DNA of 64,000 nt from Ophiura sarsii (GCA_035610835.1 CM069445.1:36718656-36782655); one strand, 5' to 3'; counted from the first letter of the stretch, positions 29,171-40,194 are shown. The notes: generated by a model not told the origin, from the letters alone. Numbers and translations: made by a program.

Positions 29171-30149
29171 CCATGGCTTAAATTTTTAATTAAAAATAGG
29201 CCTACATGTAGGCCCTAATTAATATTAAATAAGCTTATTTTAAATTTGTTTTGGGCAAAAAACTAATAAAAAGGGATTGTGAATTCGTCATTACTCTTGA
29301 ACAATTGAGCTCGAGTTATTACAATCTACGTACTTACAATGAGTATGTATTATATCTTGACTATAACCGCCTACCTTTTACTTTCTCAAACATTTTTAAT
29401 TATCAAAAAAGTATTAGCGGATAGTTGCCATGCAACGTTCGTGTCATTGCACTTTGAACAATAATTGATTGGTTTCCGATATATTTTACCGTGTACTTTG
29501 TGTCTCACACGCAACGTTCATTTACTATTTTGTTATTGCAAATCTTCTGTATTTTGATCATTTCTATATTTTGTCGTACTTATATTTTATATTTAACTTT
29601 TAAGATGTTCGTTTTGATATTTTTGTGCCCAAAATATATTATTGATTGAAATCCTAGCCTGCTATTTTTATGAAAAATCCCATTGACGGCTCGTTCATAT
29701 TTTCTCCTCAATTGTAAAAGGAGAAGATTCCTGTTTCAGTGTCAACTTCGAAATTAACCGCGGGATTTATGTGGAATTTCCCATTATGATTTCATGATTT
29801 AGACTATTTATAATTTCATGATTTAGACTGCCCTATTTTACACTGTCAAACACGGAGCAGTAAATGATACCTGCAGTACACGTATGGTTTATAAGGCAAT
29901 ACAGGATTGCCGGTGTATAAAGTAGGACTTATAAATAAAATTAAAGTAAGCTTGGCCTAGCCTACACTATCTTATTCTACATCTATTCTATACCAGTCCT
30001 AGCAGGTGGCCAAATTGTCCCACCGATTAAGTGGGCAAATATGGCCACCAAGACAAAATGCGTAATAAATTCACTAATTTTCATGTTTGAAACCCAAAAT
30101 AATTGTTGTTCCAATGGAGTAAAAATGTGGAGGAGGGGTTTAGGGTGGT
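29171..30149. other. AT-rich intergenic DNA, nothing recognised
   Basis: Contains a small palindrome TAGGCCTACATGTAGGCC near 29200 and no supportable gene. Confidence 0.5.
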
Positions 30150-30490
30150 TTGACTATGTTGTCAGGACCAGATGCTTTGAAGGGGTTTAAGTCATTAAGT
30201 AAGAAGTTTCAGGATGCCGGGCACAGTGATCAAATGTTCATAGTTAACATGGGAGGCACTTTTGTGGGTAGCGGGGTTCCGTCAAAGGTAGTTTCCCGAG
30301 TAACACAGACTGGAACTGTTGATTTAGGGCTGTAGCTTTTTGTCTGGCTTCAGTAAGTGAAGTCTACCACCAACTTTCAGAGAAGACACACCATTGAAGT
30401 CTGTCTTTTTGTGCTTTATGAACGTCCAGAATCTCTTCATGCTACTGTAAGGTGTTAGGTCAGAGTCCTGTGGAGTGATAATGATCAATG
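30150..30490 (-). mobile_element. LINE pol fragment
   Basis: Minus-strand reading, across frameshifts, gives KRFWTFIKHKKTDFNGVSSL, LNQQFQSV and DLNPFKASGPDNI, the region just before the RT domain in CR1/Jockey-group LINEs. Several stops; a fossil. Confidence 0.8.
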
Positions 30491-30539
30491 AACTTTGTAT
30501 TTTTACATTGTGCTTAAATGATGCAGTCCGTCATTAATG

Positions 30540-31270
30540 TACTCCAAATTGCCCACAATGTTTCAAAAATGTCAAAACTATTGATTTCATTTAAGAAAGT
30601 AGCCTTGCTGTGTGAACATTTTATTGTGATCAGTTTACTGACCACCTGAAGATCGACACAAGTCGTGAAACTCGGAGTAGTGGCTCAAAATTACTATGCA
30701 TGTTTAAATTTATTTATTTATGGATTTCATTTACCATATTTGGAATCACCATGTGAAATGCACTCAACATGAACATGATCAAAACTGCCTATATTAATTC
30801 AGTAATCCTTGAAGGCTTGAGATAGACATGAAAGTTGGGAAAGGTTTATGTTTGTAGTACAACAAGTCATACTTACAAAGTAGTGTAATTTGTCATCAGT
30901 TGGTATCATTCATCAGGGTATTTTGCATGTTTCACTATCTGTCCCATTAGGGCTCTGCTATTGTGTCACTCAGTTCTTTCAGGACTATTGGTTTATGTTG
31001 TCAGGACCAGATGCTTTGGAGGGGTTTAAGTCCTTCAGAATTTGTCATCAGTTAGTATTGTGACCATCCCATTTCGATATTATGCTTGGAATCTCTTTTT
31101 CACAGCTGGATACCGTGATGCTTCACTATCTGTCCCATTGGTAGGGAAAACAAAACAAACAAAAACCACCAACATATGGGTTTCCTGTACTAAGGTTTAT
31201 GTATGAAAAATCTGTTTTGGGTAAAGCAAGGTGACACCAATAGCCACGTGGAAATTGTTAACATGGTTAT
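30540..31270. repeat. Interspersed repeat family B, copy split by a LINE fragment
   Basis: TTTCAAAAATGTCAAAA-TATTGA, GAATCACCATG-GAAATGCA and TCAGTAATCCTTG recur in order at about 41370-41570 and, inverted, at 33700-33930 and 39115-39235. Here the copy is interrupted by LINE sequence (about 30870-31150) and resumes at 31195 with GCCACGTGGAAATTGTTAA. Confidence 0.65.
30890..31140 (-). mobile_element. LINE pol fragment with flanking direct repeat
   Basis: Minus strand reads LKDLNPSKASGPDNIN and LKELSDTIAEP, the start of an RT domain. It is flanked by direct copies of AATTTGTCATCAGTT and TTTCACTATCTGTCCCATT. Fossil. Confidence 0.75.
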
Positions 31271-31349
31271 AGTGTGAAGTAATGTATTAATGTGATGTAC
31301 ATTAAATGTGATCCAAAAGGGTAATTATTTCATTTAAATGTTTAACAAA

Positions 31350-31794
31350 TGTGATGCGATCTGTGAAAACCCGCCACATGGTGGCATTTTTCATATTGGA
31401 GATATTTATATCATAAGAAAGCTAAAACTGTGCTGATTACAGAACTGTTTCGATCATTTTTCTACGATCACTACAAAAAAAGTTATGAGTGAATGATGAT
31501 TGTGATGTCACCAAAAGCTACAAAACAAGAAATCATGAAAACAAGCCAAAAAAGATACATAATTCAATATAATAACATTATAATGTTAATAATAAAAGTG
31601 ACTCAAGTAAGTTTGTCAAGGTGAAATTTCATGAAAGATGATGACACAAAGTACTGGAAACTAATTTTCTTTAAAAAAATCTAAAAAAAAGAAAAAAGTT
31701 TTTTTATTTTTTTATTTTTTTATTTTTTTATTTTACCCATAATCCCTAGTTCACATTTTGCGACATCCGACGGGTTTTCTCAGATCGCATCACA
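31350..31794. repeat. MITE with TGTGATGCGATCTG ends
   Basis: TGTGATGCGATCTG-GAAAACCCG at the left is inverted at the right. It contains a (TTTTTTTA)4-like run at about 31700-31733. End motifs link it to 25278 and 36265. Confidence 0.85.
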
Positions 31795-32526
31795 AATGAT
31801 TAAAAACGTACCCAGTTTCTGCATTTCGGTTGAGACTGGCTGGTCTTCACAGGCTTTCTTTTTCTCGAAAGTCTTGATGCTGCTTGGGGTGGGGCACGGA
31901 AAGAGGAAGCGGAAATATAATCATTGATCATGTAAATGCCGCACTAGGCATGCCCCTGACTGGTCAGGTGGCTGTTCCAGTGAAGTTCCCCTCCTACTAA
32001 AAGGGTGAAGGTCACCGAATTCAATTTATTTCCATATCCATTTCACTCCAAATACACTTTCATCCTATTACCGCTTAAAATACACCGATTTACAACCCAA
32101 CCCATTGAACCATTAATGATTAACTTGAATGCACTAAGGAAAAAGTGTAAATCCTATATTTTGTATTATGTAGAAATACTCATTTTAGTTTTAATATTTC
32201 AAAGGGATTTGCCTAATTCTTTCAATATTCCTGAGAAAACATTAGTAAATGTGTAAAGGTCTGCCCGGAATGACGTCTCATGCTGTTTTCTAATTATGTA
32301 AACAACAGTCGATTACTCGACCTCACACGATCACTAGGAAGACTAGGAACGATCTTGTGTATGGTGAGTAGAGCGTACAAACTGATGTGTTAAAACGTTT
32401 TGCTTTGTTGTCAATGCAACGGCAAATGACAACAATACCCAGATGACCGGGGCGACCTATAGAAATTATTTCTAAATTTAAATTGTGTGCATTACACTTA
32501 TTCACCTGCTTGGAATCCAGACTTAA
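31795..32526. promoter_or_regulatory. Upstream flank of CENPK, no specific element recognised
   Basis: No gene, TATA box or clear leader exon stands out. The CENPK start codon is preceded by TTTTTTGCAG at 32958-32967, which could be the acceptor of a second exon, so a non-coding first exon may lie here or inside the MITE that follows. Confidence 0.3.
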
Positions 32527-32925
32527 AGGGACATTAAGTGGTGTTGAAAAGTTTAAATGTTTAAAAATTTACTTCAGAATTCAAGATGAACATTAAAAAT
32601 CGCCATTATTGTTGTTTCTACTAACAAAAAACAGAGCAAAACTAGATTAAAACAATATCATCGCTATTTATTGAAAAACGCCCTCTATGCAAATATGGTT
32701 CGCGTTATGTATCACGCGTACTGCAGGGGGATACTGTCAGACGTAAAATGCTGGTCCCGCGGGACCAGCATTTTTTGACTCAACGTTTTCTTGTACAAGG
32801 AGAGCTGATTTTTCTTAATCCTTATAGGTGTAAGTTCATACATGTAATACAATTATAAAAATAAACTAATCTCAGTTTTTATCATAATTGAGGGCGCTGC
32901 CTCCAACACATCTCTTAGTGTCCCT
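32527..32925. repeat. TTAA-flanked MITE, family C, with perfect 30-bp palindrome
   Basis: AGGGACATTAAGTGG and, inverted, CTTAGTGTCCCT are flanked by TTAA at 32523-32526 and 32926-32929. At 32745-32774 a perfect palindrome with arm AAAATGCTGGTCCCG is present. A second copy starts at 63702. Piggyback-like TTAA targeting is inferred. Confidence 0.9.
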
Positions 32926-32991
32926 TTAACTTTAATGCGGTTACCTCCAATTGGGGGTTTTTTGCAGTAAAAACAACATAAGGAATCCATT

Positions 32992-33090
32992 ATGATAGAC
33001 AACAATGAGGCACAACTGTCTGCAAAGAATCAGCCAGCAGAGGCCATTCTAAAAGCTCAGTGTGAAAACATGTGGACTGAAATAAACCAG
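32992..33090 (+). CDS. CENPK: CENPK exon 1 (start codon)
   Basis: 33 codons, phase 0 out, donor GTTAGT. Encodes an acidic/polar start and CENMWTEINQ, comparable with the ECEEMW block of vertebrate CENP-K. Confidence 0.9.
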
Positions 33091-36000
33091 GTTAGTTGAT
33101 TTGTAAACTCCACTACCACAGCCAATTGTGCAGGCCCGATCCCTTTTAATTTGTCAGTCCATCATATATACGTGTAAACCAGATTACAATGTAGTTGGTT
33201 TGTAAATTCCACCACAGCCAATTGTGCAGACCTGATCTCTTAAACAGGTGCCAGTCCATATATAATGAGGCTTATCAAGAAAGACACATTTTTGAGTACC
33301 ATACTTATCATAACCAGAATTTTCAAATGAGGGAGGGGGAATTTAGGTAACAAATGTATTGATTCCCCTATAATAAAGTGAGTGTAAAAGGTTGATTCAT
33401 TTCTGGAGGGGGTATGGGGGGTGAGATTTCTTGAGACGGTTACAAATATCCCCTGGCTGGTTACATCCACTGCACATACTTTGTATTTTGACTAATATCC
33501 TTAATTGTGTGTTGTTGTTTTATTTTCAGGTACATGAAAGAGTTAACAGTACACCACCTATGGGGGAGCTTGGGGCAACTCAGACACCAGTAAGTTGAAA
33601 TGCCCTTTGAAAAAAGGCGAAAAGCTACATATTTACTTCATGTACAACTGTATTAGAATTGAATTATATAACTTGTTCAGATGTAAGGCTCAATAAACAA
33701 TGTGTATAGCAAAATGTTTTAACACTTTCCATGCGGCTATAAGTTTTACCAATACAAATGCATTTTTCAAAATAAAGTCTATTTCAACGATTACTGAACA
33801 AATACTAGGCATAGGCATGTTTGTACTTATTTTAATGTGTTTCTCATGGTGATTCCAAATATGGTGTTGAAATTCAATAATTTTAACATTTTGAAACATT
33901 TGGTGAAATTGTTGGAATGTCTGCAGACGCCTGCCCCGTGTAAAGTGTTAACCATCAATTCTCCCTCTATTCTTACAGATGCTATCTGTTTACCAAGCCA
34001 AAGCCAAACATTTACAGGCAGAAGTGCACACACTGGATTCAAAACAACCACAAGGTAGGGTATAAAATGGATTGATTTTAAAATTTATATACATCACTGT
34101 ATGTCATTATTTGCATGGATGTACATGTATCCTCTCAGATATCCATCTCAGCCAAAGTGAAATCTTTCAAGAACACTTGTGTGGCCATACTCCTTTATGC
34201 CTGTGAATCGTGGGTGATTTCTCATCTTGCAAGTTGGAGAATGACTCATCGTCTTATGTCTGGTCAATTCTCTAGTCTTGCTCTTAGGTGAAGGAGGGGG
34301 CTGTACTACAAGCTTGACAGACCTCTTTCTTTCTTCAAATTTAATTTTAAAAATGAACAGAATTGTTTTGAAAAAATTCCTAACATTTACAGCAAAATTG
34401 GAACAATTTAATGTTTTTGAAAATTTTGAAATGTGTTTTTTTGGAGATTACTTAAAGGGGCACAGAAAGATTTCTCAAAAAAAGAACAACATTTTTACCT
34501 TGTTTCTAAAGATAGATGAAATACATATAGAAACCCTCTCATGTAAGATTTCTTCAAAAAAAATCAGTAAAAATGAGAAACTTCTGACAAAATTGAGGGC
34601 TCCCTCCATGAAGGATCTCTTAGTGCCCCTTTAATTACTGAAATTCACCGAAATGTTTACACAAATTTGAAGGGGAAAATCGCCAGACAGGCATTCCCTA
34701 CCTGAGAGGTGGGGTTCATCCCCTTAGGATTGTTATTTTCAAGAAATCATGCTCCCGGGACTCAATTTAATTTGGGCTGGCGGAACGTGGGATTCTCAAA
34801 TTTCTCCAAACATACTCTGGGTTGATTGTCGAAATTGTGTCATGCATGTTTCAAAATGGCGACACAGTAAAGACGGAAGTGAAAATCTGCAGCCCATATG
34901 AATCCATTTCAAGTGAATCTCCACTTTAAATTTGCATATATTATAATCAAGTACGAGATTTAGTGTCAAGTATTTTTCAGAAAGCTAATTGTTATTTTGT
35001 CGATGTGGGTTATTTTCAGGAATCGATATTCGGGAATGTACAAATATGTGTACTTTTCAGTGCTTTTTAATCAAACATTGGAATTATTGATTTCAATTAC
35101 ACAGTAAACTGTAAGGTTTATTTGTATTTCAGCTCTTCCAAGAGATCCAACTATCTTAAAAGCAACGCTTCACAAGGAGCTCACAACATCCAACAAAGAA
35201 TTGGAGCAGACTTTACAAGTAGTCCAGTCTCAGAGAAAGGAATTGGAAGAAGAACTTGCAAGGTAAAGATTCAACTATAGTTTGTTTGATCAGTTCCATA
35301 TTGACGAGAAATATGCGTTTTTATCTATCCGCGGGAAAAAAATTGTCAAAGCGACCGTGTGCGACTTTGGCATACGCAAGTGTCACGCATACGATAGTAC
35401 TGCACAATGTTGTGCCATGCAAGTGTTTTGCACGCACACACCCTTCTAAATTCATTCGCTGCTGTAAACAGGTTCGCCAATTTGGAACTGACTGAACTAT
35501 AGGAAACACTATTCATAGTAAATATAGTAAATACACATTCCAGGGTTGTCACTACACTAGTTGCCGTCAGCACCGGCCAGCAACAACCAGGACAAAAGTG
35601 GAAAAGCTGCAGTACACTCTGCCTCTCATAACAGCTGGAAAATGACTCATGAGATAATTTACATCAATGGTTAAGCCGCCACTAAAATCAGTCTATAATT
35701 CAGTCAGTTCCAAATTGGCGAAACCCGTTTACAGCAGCGAATGAATTCAGAAGAGCATCGTGTGCAAAACGCTTGCATGGCGCGCAATGTCGCAGTGTCA
35801 TTGATTGCGTGACACTTGCGTATGCCAAAATCACGCTTATACGCTTGGATTACTTTTGCGCGCGGATAGATAAAAACTTAATATTTCTCGCCAATTTGGA
35901 ACTGATTGAACTATAATAGTGACAACCCTGAGCTTATCAAATAGTGTGTGATGTTAACGTAATTGAGAAAAATATTTAATAATTTAATGCTGTACCTGCA

Positions 36001-39000
36001 TCATATTTCTTCCCTTCAAAGCCCTATGTATCCCCAGAAAATTGTTTAGTTTATCTCATTTTGGAAGGTAGATCTGTAACACGTGAAGGCAGCAGTAGTA
36101 TTGGCCAGTGGTCTAGCACAGTAAACAAAGTTATAATATTCCTTACATTTTATCTGTAATGTCAACTAACCATAAATTAAACACATAGATATGTGAACTG
36201 TTTTCTCTATTCAATCCCATTTCAACCTTGTGCCCATAGGAATCAATGAAAATTGAATTCACACATATGTGACGCGATCAAGAGGAATGAGTCGGATGTC
36301 GGGGAATCCCAAATTGAGATGTGGCCAATTCAAAATGGCGGCTTACATAAGTTTTGATGGAAATTCATGTATACAATTTGACATAACTTTGGAACAAAAC
36401 GTCGTATCGACATGGGGTTTTCAGTTTCTGAAAGCTCTAGGTGTCTTCTTTAAAACTGTATTAAAAACTCATTTTCGACCAGGGTCGACATCCGACTCAT
36501 TCCTCTTGATCGCGTCACATATTTGTTTCACACTTTTATTTTGAACAGAGAAAAAAGCATTTTGGAGAAACACATCGAAGTAGCCAGAAGTTTGGAGAGT
36601 AAATTGCAAGCTGCCTCTGAGGAGACCTCTGAGGAGACCAGAGACTCTGATACTACAAGCAGGTAAGTTATTTTATATTGACATAGGCGACGAAAGAAAT
36701 AAAACTGTTCTACGGGCCTGACTGACCCATTTTTTTCTTATAAAAAAATAAAATAAAATTAAGGGACTTTTTTTTGAATTTTTTAGAATTCTTTTAAACA
36801 TTTTGAAAATTGCAAAAAAAATTGGGGAACAAAAAAACCAGTCTGTTTGCCAGTAGAACCAATTGGGTTTCTTTATCACCTAACAGGCTCAAATATAGTA
36901 GGGTATGTATACTCTGTGTTATCTCAAGCTGGAAGGTGATAGCAGCACATAATATTCATCTGAATAAAAGCGCAGCATTGTTTTGATAGGGGCTGACATT
37001 CTTCTTTGATTGTGCTGGTACATGGACCATTATTGCATTGGAGTTACATGGGGATTTGTTTAATGCGATCTCCAAAATATACGCTGACATTATTACTCTC
37101 AAACTAAGATGACATGGAGTATAGCCTATAGGTAAGTTAAAGGGGCATTGAGAGATATGTATGGGAGTGCGCCCTCAATTTATTTTCCTGGAAATTGGGG
37201 GCTTTGCACCAAAGTTTTACTTAGCCTTAGGCATATACTAACTACCATCTGAAACCGTTTACCTTAATTCGCAGTTATCATGTGATGTTTCATAATTTCG
37301 ATGTAGATCACATCGAAATCATCAGCAGAATTCGGCACATATGGCTTCACCAGAATGTCTATCTAGCGCCATCACCTCAACCCTTTTCCCATGAAATATT
37401 TTGTTTTTATCGCCAATCTCTCCGTGCCCCTTTAACCTTTTCTAAAAATTGCTCTTATTTGCAGGAGTGCACAAGACAAGGAATTGCAGAGACAAAGGAA
37501 GTCTGGTGTACAACAGCAACAGAAGTTGATGACACACCTGGCAGCGTTTGTCACTAAACACTTTCCAAAACCAACAGCACAACAAATGCTAGAAGGTCGC
37601 AAGTCTAAAACGAAACGGGTATGTTAATGGTATAATATGTTAAGGGTGTCCAAAAGTTGGGTATTTTTGGTGAAAAAAGTATTATAATATAAAATATAAA
37701 ATAATAAAACACATCATAGATTTGTAGAAAAATTTCATCGAGAAAGATTACAGTCATATAGTGACACATATGGACAACTAACAGCCATAATCCCCAAATC
37801 CCATCAATTAGTGAAACACGTGGCAGTTGCCTCTCCATGAATGAATTGATAGAAGAGAAAGCATTGCTGCTGATTGTAACATACACGCTAATTGAGCTGC
37901 TCCAAATCATGTTTAAACAATGTTTTGACACGTTATTCCATCTTAGACATTATTAGAGTCTAGCATCATTTACATGAATGTATGTGGCAGTTATGGCGGC
38001 CATTTTGGACGCCATCTTGCATAACCCCTTAGCTTTATGAAAATATTTTTGGTAACATCCTGATTATGTCTTAGGATCATAATAGGAAGTAAAAAAGTTG
38101 GTTTGGGGGAGTCCTGGGGGGGGGGGTGCACACTAACCTTCTGTAGATACCCGACTATGAAGCAGTTACCCTAAAAAGAGATGAGCAAAAAGCTTGCTTT
38201 TAGTAACACTTTTCACCGTTCTTAAAGCATGGAATGACATCATCCACATGATATCATAATAGTAAACAATACACTATTGTTTTCCTGTAATACACAGAAA
38301 GATGGTGATGAAGATCCTACAGAATATATGTCTCTGCTTGAAATACTTGAGGTAAGAATGATTGGAGAAATTCAAATAAATGAAGTTTGTTTTAATGATG
38401 TGGACTCAATAGGATTATGATACCCACAGCTTGGGTCACATTTCAAACAATTTTGAATTTGGCCATATGTTTAGTCATTTTAAGTTAAACTGGGCTCAAA
38501 AAGAAACTTATAATTTTTCACATGGTCATATCTTGAATCTGTCCATCAAAATGAACCAAAATGACACACAGGATTACCTCAATACTCTACTCTAATGACA
38601 TGTCAGTATCCAAATGATTACCTTACTGACAGAACTGAAAATGCACTGGCGTGGAACCGCTTGCTGTGTCACACCCTGGAAATTTCAGCAACATAGATTT
38701 TAATGCACCGTACGTGAAGAAGTCAAAACAAATTGAAATGAAGGTAATGTCAGTTACCCAAACATGTCATTAGAGTAGAGTATTGAAGTAATCCTGTGTG
38801 TCATTTTGGTTCATTTTGATGGAAAGATTTTCAAGATATGACCATGTGAAAAAGTATAAGTTTCTTTTTGAGCCCAGTTTACATGTACAAAACATAGTTA
38901 ACAGGGAGGGAGTCCAAACAAATCTCAAATGTAGTTTATATAGATAGCAAGTTTAGGAGAAGAGACGGAGACACTAACAATTATAAAACTAAAACCAATA

Positions 39001-39583
39001 ATTTGTCTGCATCATCAAGCAGGCTATGCGGTGATTGGTGGAATACCAATATGCAAAATAGTTCTTTTCAGAAAACTTTCCCAACTTTCAAAGCCTATCT
39101 ATATAAATACTGAGACAATAATAAGCATGTTTGTACTTATTTGAATATATTTCTTGTGGCGATTCCAAATATCGCAATGACATTTGATTATTTTGACATT
39201 TTTATATAACATTTTGTGAACTTTTGTTCCTGTTGTCGCGTGAGAGTTTCAAGACAAAAATACATCTGATTAAATAAGAGGTCCACCATACTTATGTATT
39301 GAAACCTATCTTGTGTTTAAGGAAACATTTGTGGGTACATGAGCTATAAGCTTTATGGGGGTGCAGTTTCAACCTACTTTATAACTTATCTTTATTTTCT
39401 TCTTGTTCTATTGTAATATCCTAGATACTGATGAACAAATGCACAGACAGCGAGACTGACCCATACGTAACTGTGGATGATATAAGTTGGCCGCCCTACA
39501 TTGAACTCTTGTTGAGATGTGGATTAGCACTGAGGCATCCACAGGACTATAAACGTATACGACTTGTACCATTTCATCTCTAA
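32992..39583 (+). CDS. CENPK: Centromere protein K (CENP-K), 8 coding exons
   Basis: Exons 32992-33090, 33530-33589, 33979-34054, 35133-35262, 36549-36662, 37465-37618, 38298-38351, 39425-39583 join in phase to 846 bases (281 aa; human CENP-K is 269 aa). Seen: an N-terminal CENMW, a long charged coiled-coil region (about residues 80-165), FVTKHFPKP near 195, and the C terminus DPYVTVDDISWPPYIELL and LRHPQDYKRIRL, which is diagnostic for the family. Known: CENP-K belongs to the CENP-H/I/K/M complex of the constitutive centromere-associated network, helping kinetochore assembly and chromosome alignment. All junctions are AG/GT. The start is the first ATG after an in-phase leader. Introns hold at least six MITEs. 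Three decayed copies of the last exon follow. Confidence 0.95.
33530..33589 (+). CDS. CENPK: CENPK exon 2
   Basis: 60 bases, phase 0 at both ends, acceptor TATTTTCAG, donor GTAAGT. Encodes residues 34-53, a short Thr/Pro/Gly linker. Confidence 0.9.
33700..33930. repeat. Interspersed repeat family B, inverted copy
   Basis: Carries, in reverse orientation to 41370, the blocks AACACTTTCCATGCGGCTATA, GGCATGTTTGTACTTATTT and CTCATGGTGATTCCAAATA (each block quoted in part). Non-coding, in CENPK intron 2. Confidence 0.65.
33979..34054 (+). CDS. CENPK: CENPK exon 3
   Basis: 76 bases, phase 0 in and 1 out. Encodes residues 54-78: MLSVYQAKAKHLQAEVHTL, the start of the helical region. Confidence 0.9.
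34456..34630. repeat. TTAA-flanked MITE (AGGGGCAC ends)
   Basis: AGGGGCACAGAAAGAT and, inverted, ATCTCTTAGTGCCCCT, with TTAA on both sides (34452-34455 and 34631-34634). 175 bases. Related by its ends to 37141. Confidence 0.85.
35133..35262 (+). CDS. CENPK: CENPK exon 4
   Basis: 130 bases, phase 1 in and 2 out. Encodes about residues 79-122, with LHKELTTSNKELEQTLQVV and a Glu/Lys-rich coiled coil. Confidence 0.93.
35275..35502. repeat. Palindromic-end MITE (AGTTCCAAATTGG family), copy 3
   Basis: CTATAGTTTGTTTGATCAGT at the left and CAATTTGGAACTGACTGAAC then TATAG at the right. In CENPK intron 4; head-on to the copy at 35694. Confidence 0.85.
35541..35930. repeat. CAGGGTTGTCACTA-ended element containing a nested MITE
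   Basis: CAGGGTTGTCACTA at 35541-35554 is inverted as TAGTGACAACCCTG at 35917-35930. The AGTTCCAAATTGG MITE (35694-35915) lies inside, next to the right end. Confidence 0.7.
35694..35915. repeat. Palindromic-end MITE (AGTTCCAAATTGG family), copy 4
   Basis: TATAATTCAGTCAGTTCC at the left and GAACTGATTGAACTATA at the right; arms extend inward as AAATTGGCGA / TCGCCAATTT. Opposite internal orientation to copy 3. Confidence 0.88.
36265..36532. repeat. MITE with perfect 37-bp inverted termini
   Basis: ATATGTGACGCGATCAAGAG followed by GAATGAGTCGGATGTCG is exactly inverted at the right end. 268 bases. The perfect arms suggest recent activity. In CENPK intron 4, only 16 bases before exon 5, so it adjoins that exon's acceptor. 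Confidence 0.9.
36549..36662 (+). CDS. CENPK: CENPK exon 5
   Basis: 114 bases, phase 2 at both ends. Encodes about residues 122-160: EKSILEKHIEVARSLESKLQ, then two EETSEET-like acidic repeats. Confidence 0.92.
36680..36890. repeat. Dispersed CGGGCCTGACTGACCC repeat
   Basis: Contains ACGGGCCTGACTGACCCA, the inverse of the motif at 14345-14370, plus long A and T runs. In CENPK intron 5. Confidence 0.5.
37141..37431. repeat. TTAA-flanked MITE (AGGGGCAT ends)
   Basis: AGGGGCATTGAGAGAT and, inverted, ATCTCTCCGTGCCCCT (approximate), with TTAA at 37137-37140 and 37432-37435. Lies 33 bases before CENPK exon 6. Confidence 0.85.
37465..37618 (+). CDS. CENPK: CENPK exon 6
   Basis: 154 bases, phase 2 in and 0 out, donor GTATGT. 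Encodes about residues 160-211: a Gln/Arg-rich helix, then LAAFVTKHFPKPTAQQ, aligning with the EFLEDHFPLP block of human CENP-K, and a basic end. Confidence 0.93.
38298..38351 (+). CDS. CENPK: CENPK exon 7
   Basis: 54 bases, phase 0 at both ends. Encodes residues 212-229, KDGDEDPTEYMSLLEILE, aligning with LITLHEMLEIL of human CENP-K. Confidence 0.92.
38486..38881. repeat. MITE with TAAACTGGGCTCAAAAAGAAAC ends
   Basis: About 150-base arms: TAAACTGGGCTCAAAAAG... with CACATGGTCATATCTTGAA is inverted at the right. TA-flanked. A partial solo end of the same type (CTGAGCCAAAAAAGAAACTT) is at 42225-42270. In CENPK intron 7. Confidence 0.9.
39115..39235. repeat. Interspersed repeat family B, short inverted copy
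   Basis: GCATGTTTGTACTTATTT and GGCGATTCCAAATATCG match the inverted family at 33700. In CENPK intron 7. Confidence 0.6.
39425..39583 (+). CDS. CENPK: CENPK exon 8 (last exon)
   Basis: 52 codons and TAA. Encodes ILMNKCTDSETDPYVTVDD, ISWPPYIELLLRCGLALRHP and QDYKRIRLVPFHL. This is the most conserved part of CENP-K and fixes the gene identity. Confidence 0.97.
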   Translation: MLMNKCTDSETDPYVTVDDISWPPYIELLLRCGLALRHPQDYKRIRLVPFHL

Positions 39584-39714
39584 CAACTTTGTGTGTGGTG
39601 AATACCAACTGTAAACTTGCTGGTCCCTGAGTAACAGTGGACCATATAAAGCTGGCAGCCATTTTGTTGGATACATCACATAATTGTTCTATCCCCGATG
39701 CGTCATCATCGGCC

Positions 39715-39850
39715 ACATCACATACAAATCTATGCAGCACAAAGCTCGGATATGGAATGCAATGTAGCCAACGATAACATAGAACTCCTATTATGTGAAT
39801 TAACATTGAAACACCCTCTGCTCTATACAACTTACACCCTTTCGTTCGTG
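39715..39850 (+). pseudogene. Degenerate copy A of CENPK exon 8
   Basis: ACATAGAACTCCTATTATGT and ACTTACACCCTTTCGTT align with ACATTGAACTCTTGTTGAGA and ACTTGTACCATTTCATC of exon 8. The readable peptide IELLLCELTLKHP mirrors IELLLRCGLALRHP. Small deletions and drift; no complete frame. Confidence 0.7.
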
Positions 39851-39851
39851 T

Positions 39852-39978
39852 GTAGATTTGCTAAAGCAATGGTGTGTGAGAACAGCAGACTCTAAGCTTG
39901 ATATGGATAGTATTAAAGTATCCACAGATCACAGGACTATAAAAGCTATACGACTTGAACCATTTCGTCTCTATATTT
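39852..39978 (+). pseudogene. Degenerate copy B of CENPK exon 8 (internally deleted)
   Basis: An acceptor-like GTGTGTAG is followed by a start resembling exon 8. After an internal deletion it reads ATCACAGGACTATAAAAGCT and ACGACTTGAACCATTTCGTC, nearly matching the exon end. A stop falls within the first codons. Confidence 0.75.
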
Positions 39979-40181
39979 TTGTCAGTTCCAAATTGGCGAG
40001 AAAAAATAAGTTTTATGTATCCGCGCACAAAAGTATTCCAAATCCATACATGCGATTTTGGCATATATGCATGAGTCACACACACGATGCAAAGTGTGCA
40101 CCATTGAGTAATGCAAGCCCACACTCTTCTGTATTTATCACTGCTGTTAGGGAGCTCACCAAGTTGTAAATTGAACTATAA
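39972..40181. repeat. Palindromic-end MITE (AGTTCCAAATTGG family), copy 5
   Basis: TTTTGTCAGTTCCAAATTGG at the left and AAATTGAACTATA at the right, with CCGCGCACAAAAGTA and CACGATGCA inside. Inserted between CENPK exon copies B and C. Confidence 0.75.
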
Positions 40182-40194
40182 CAGCTTCACATAT

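Noticed and set aside
33240..38000. Various minus-strand ORFs of 60-110 codons in CENPK introns
   Set aside because: They overlap MITEs and AT-rich intron DNA and show no domain or splice support.
39408..39830. Minus-strand 140-codon frame over CENPK exon 8
   Set aside because: It is antisense to a well-supported exon and its degenerate copies.
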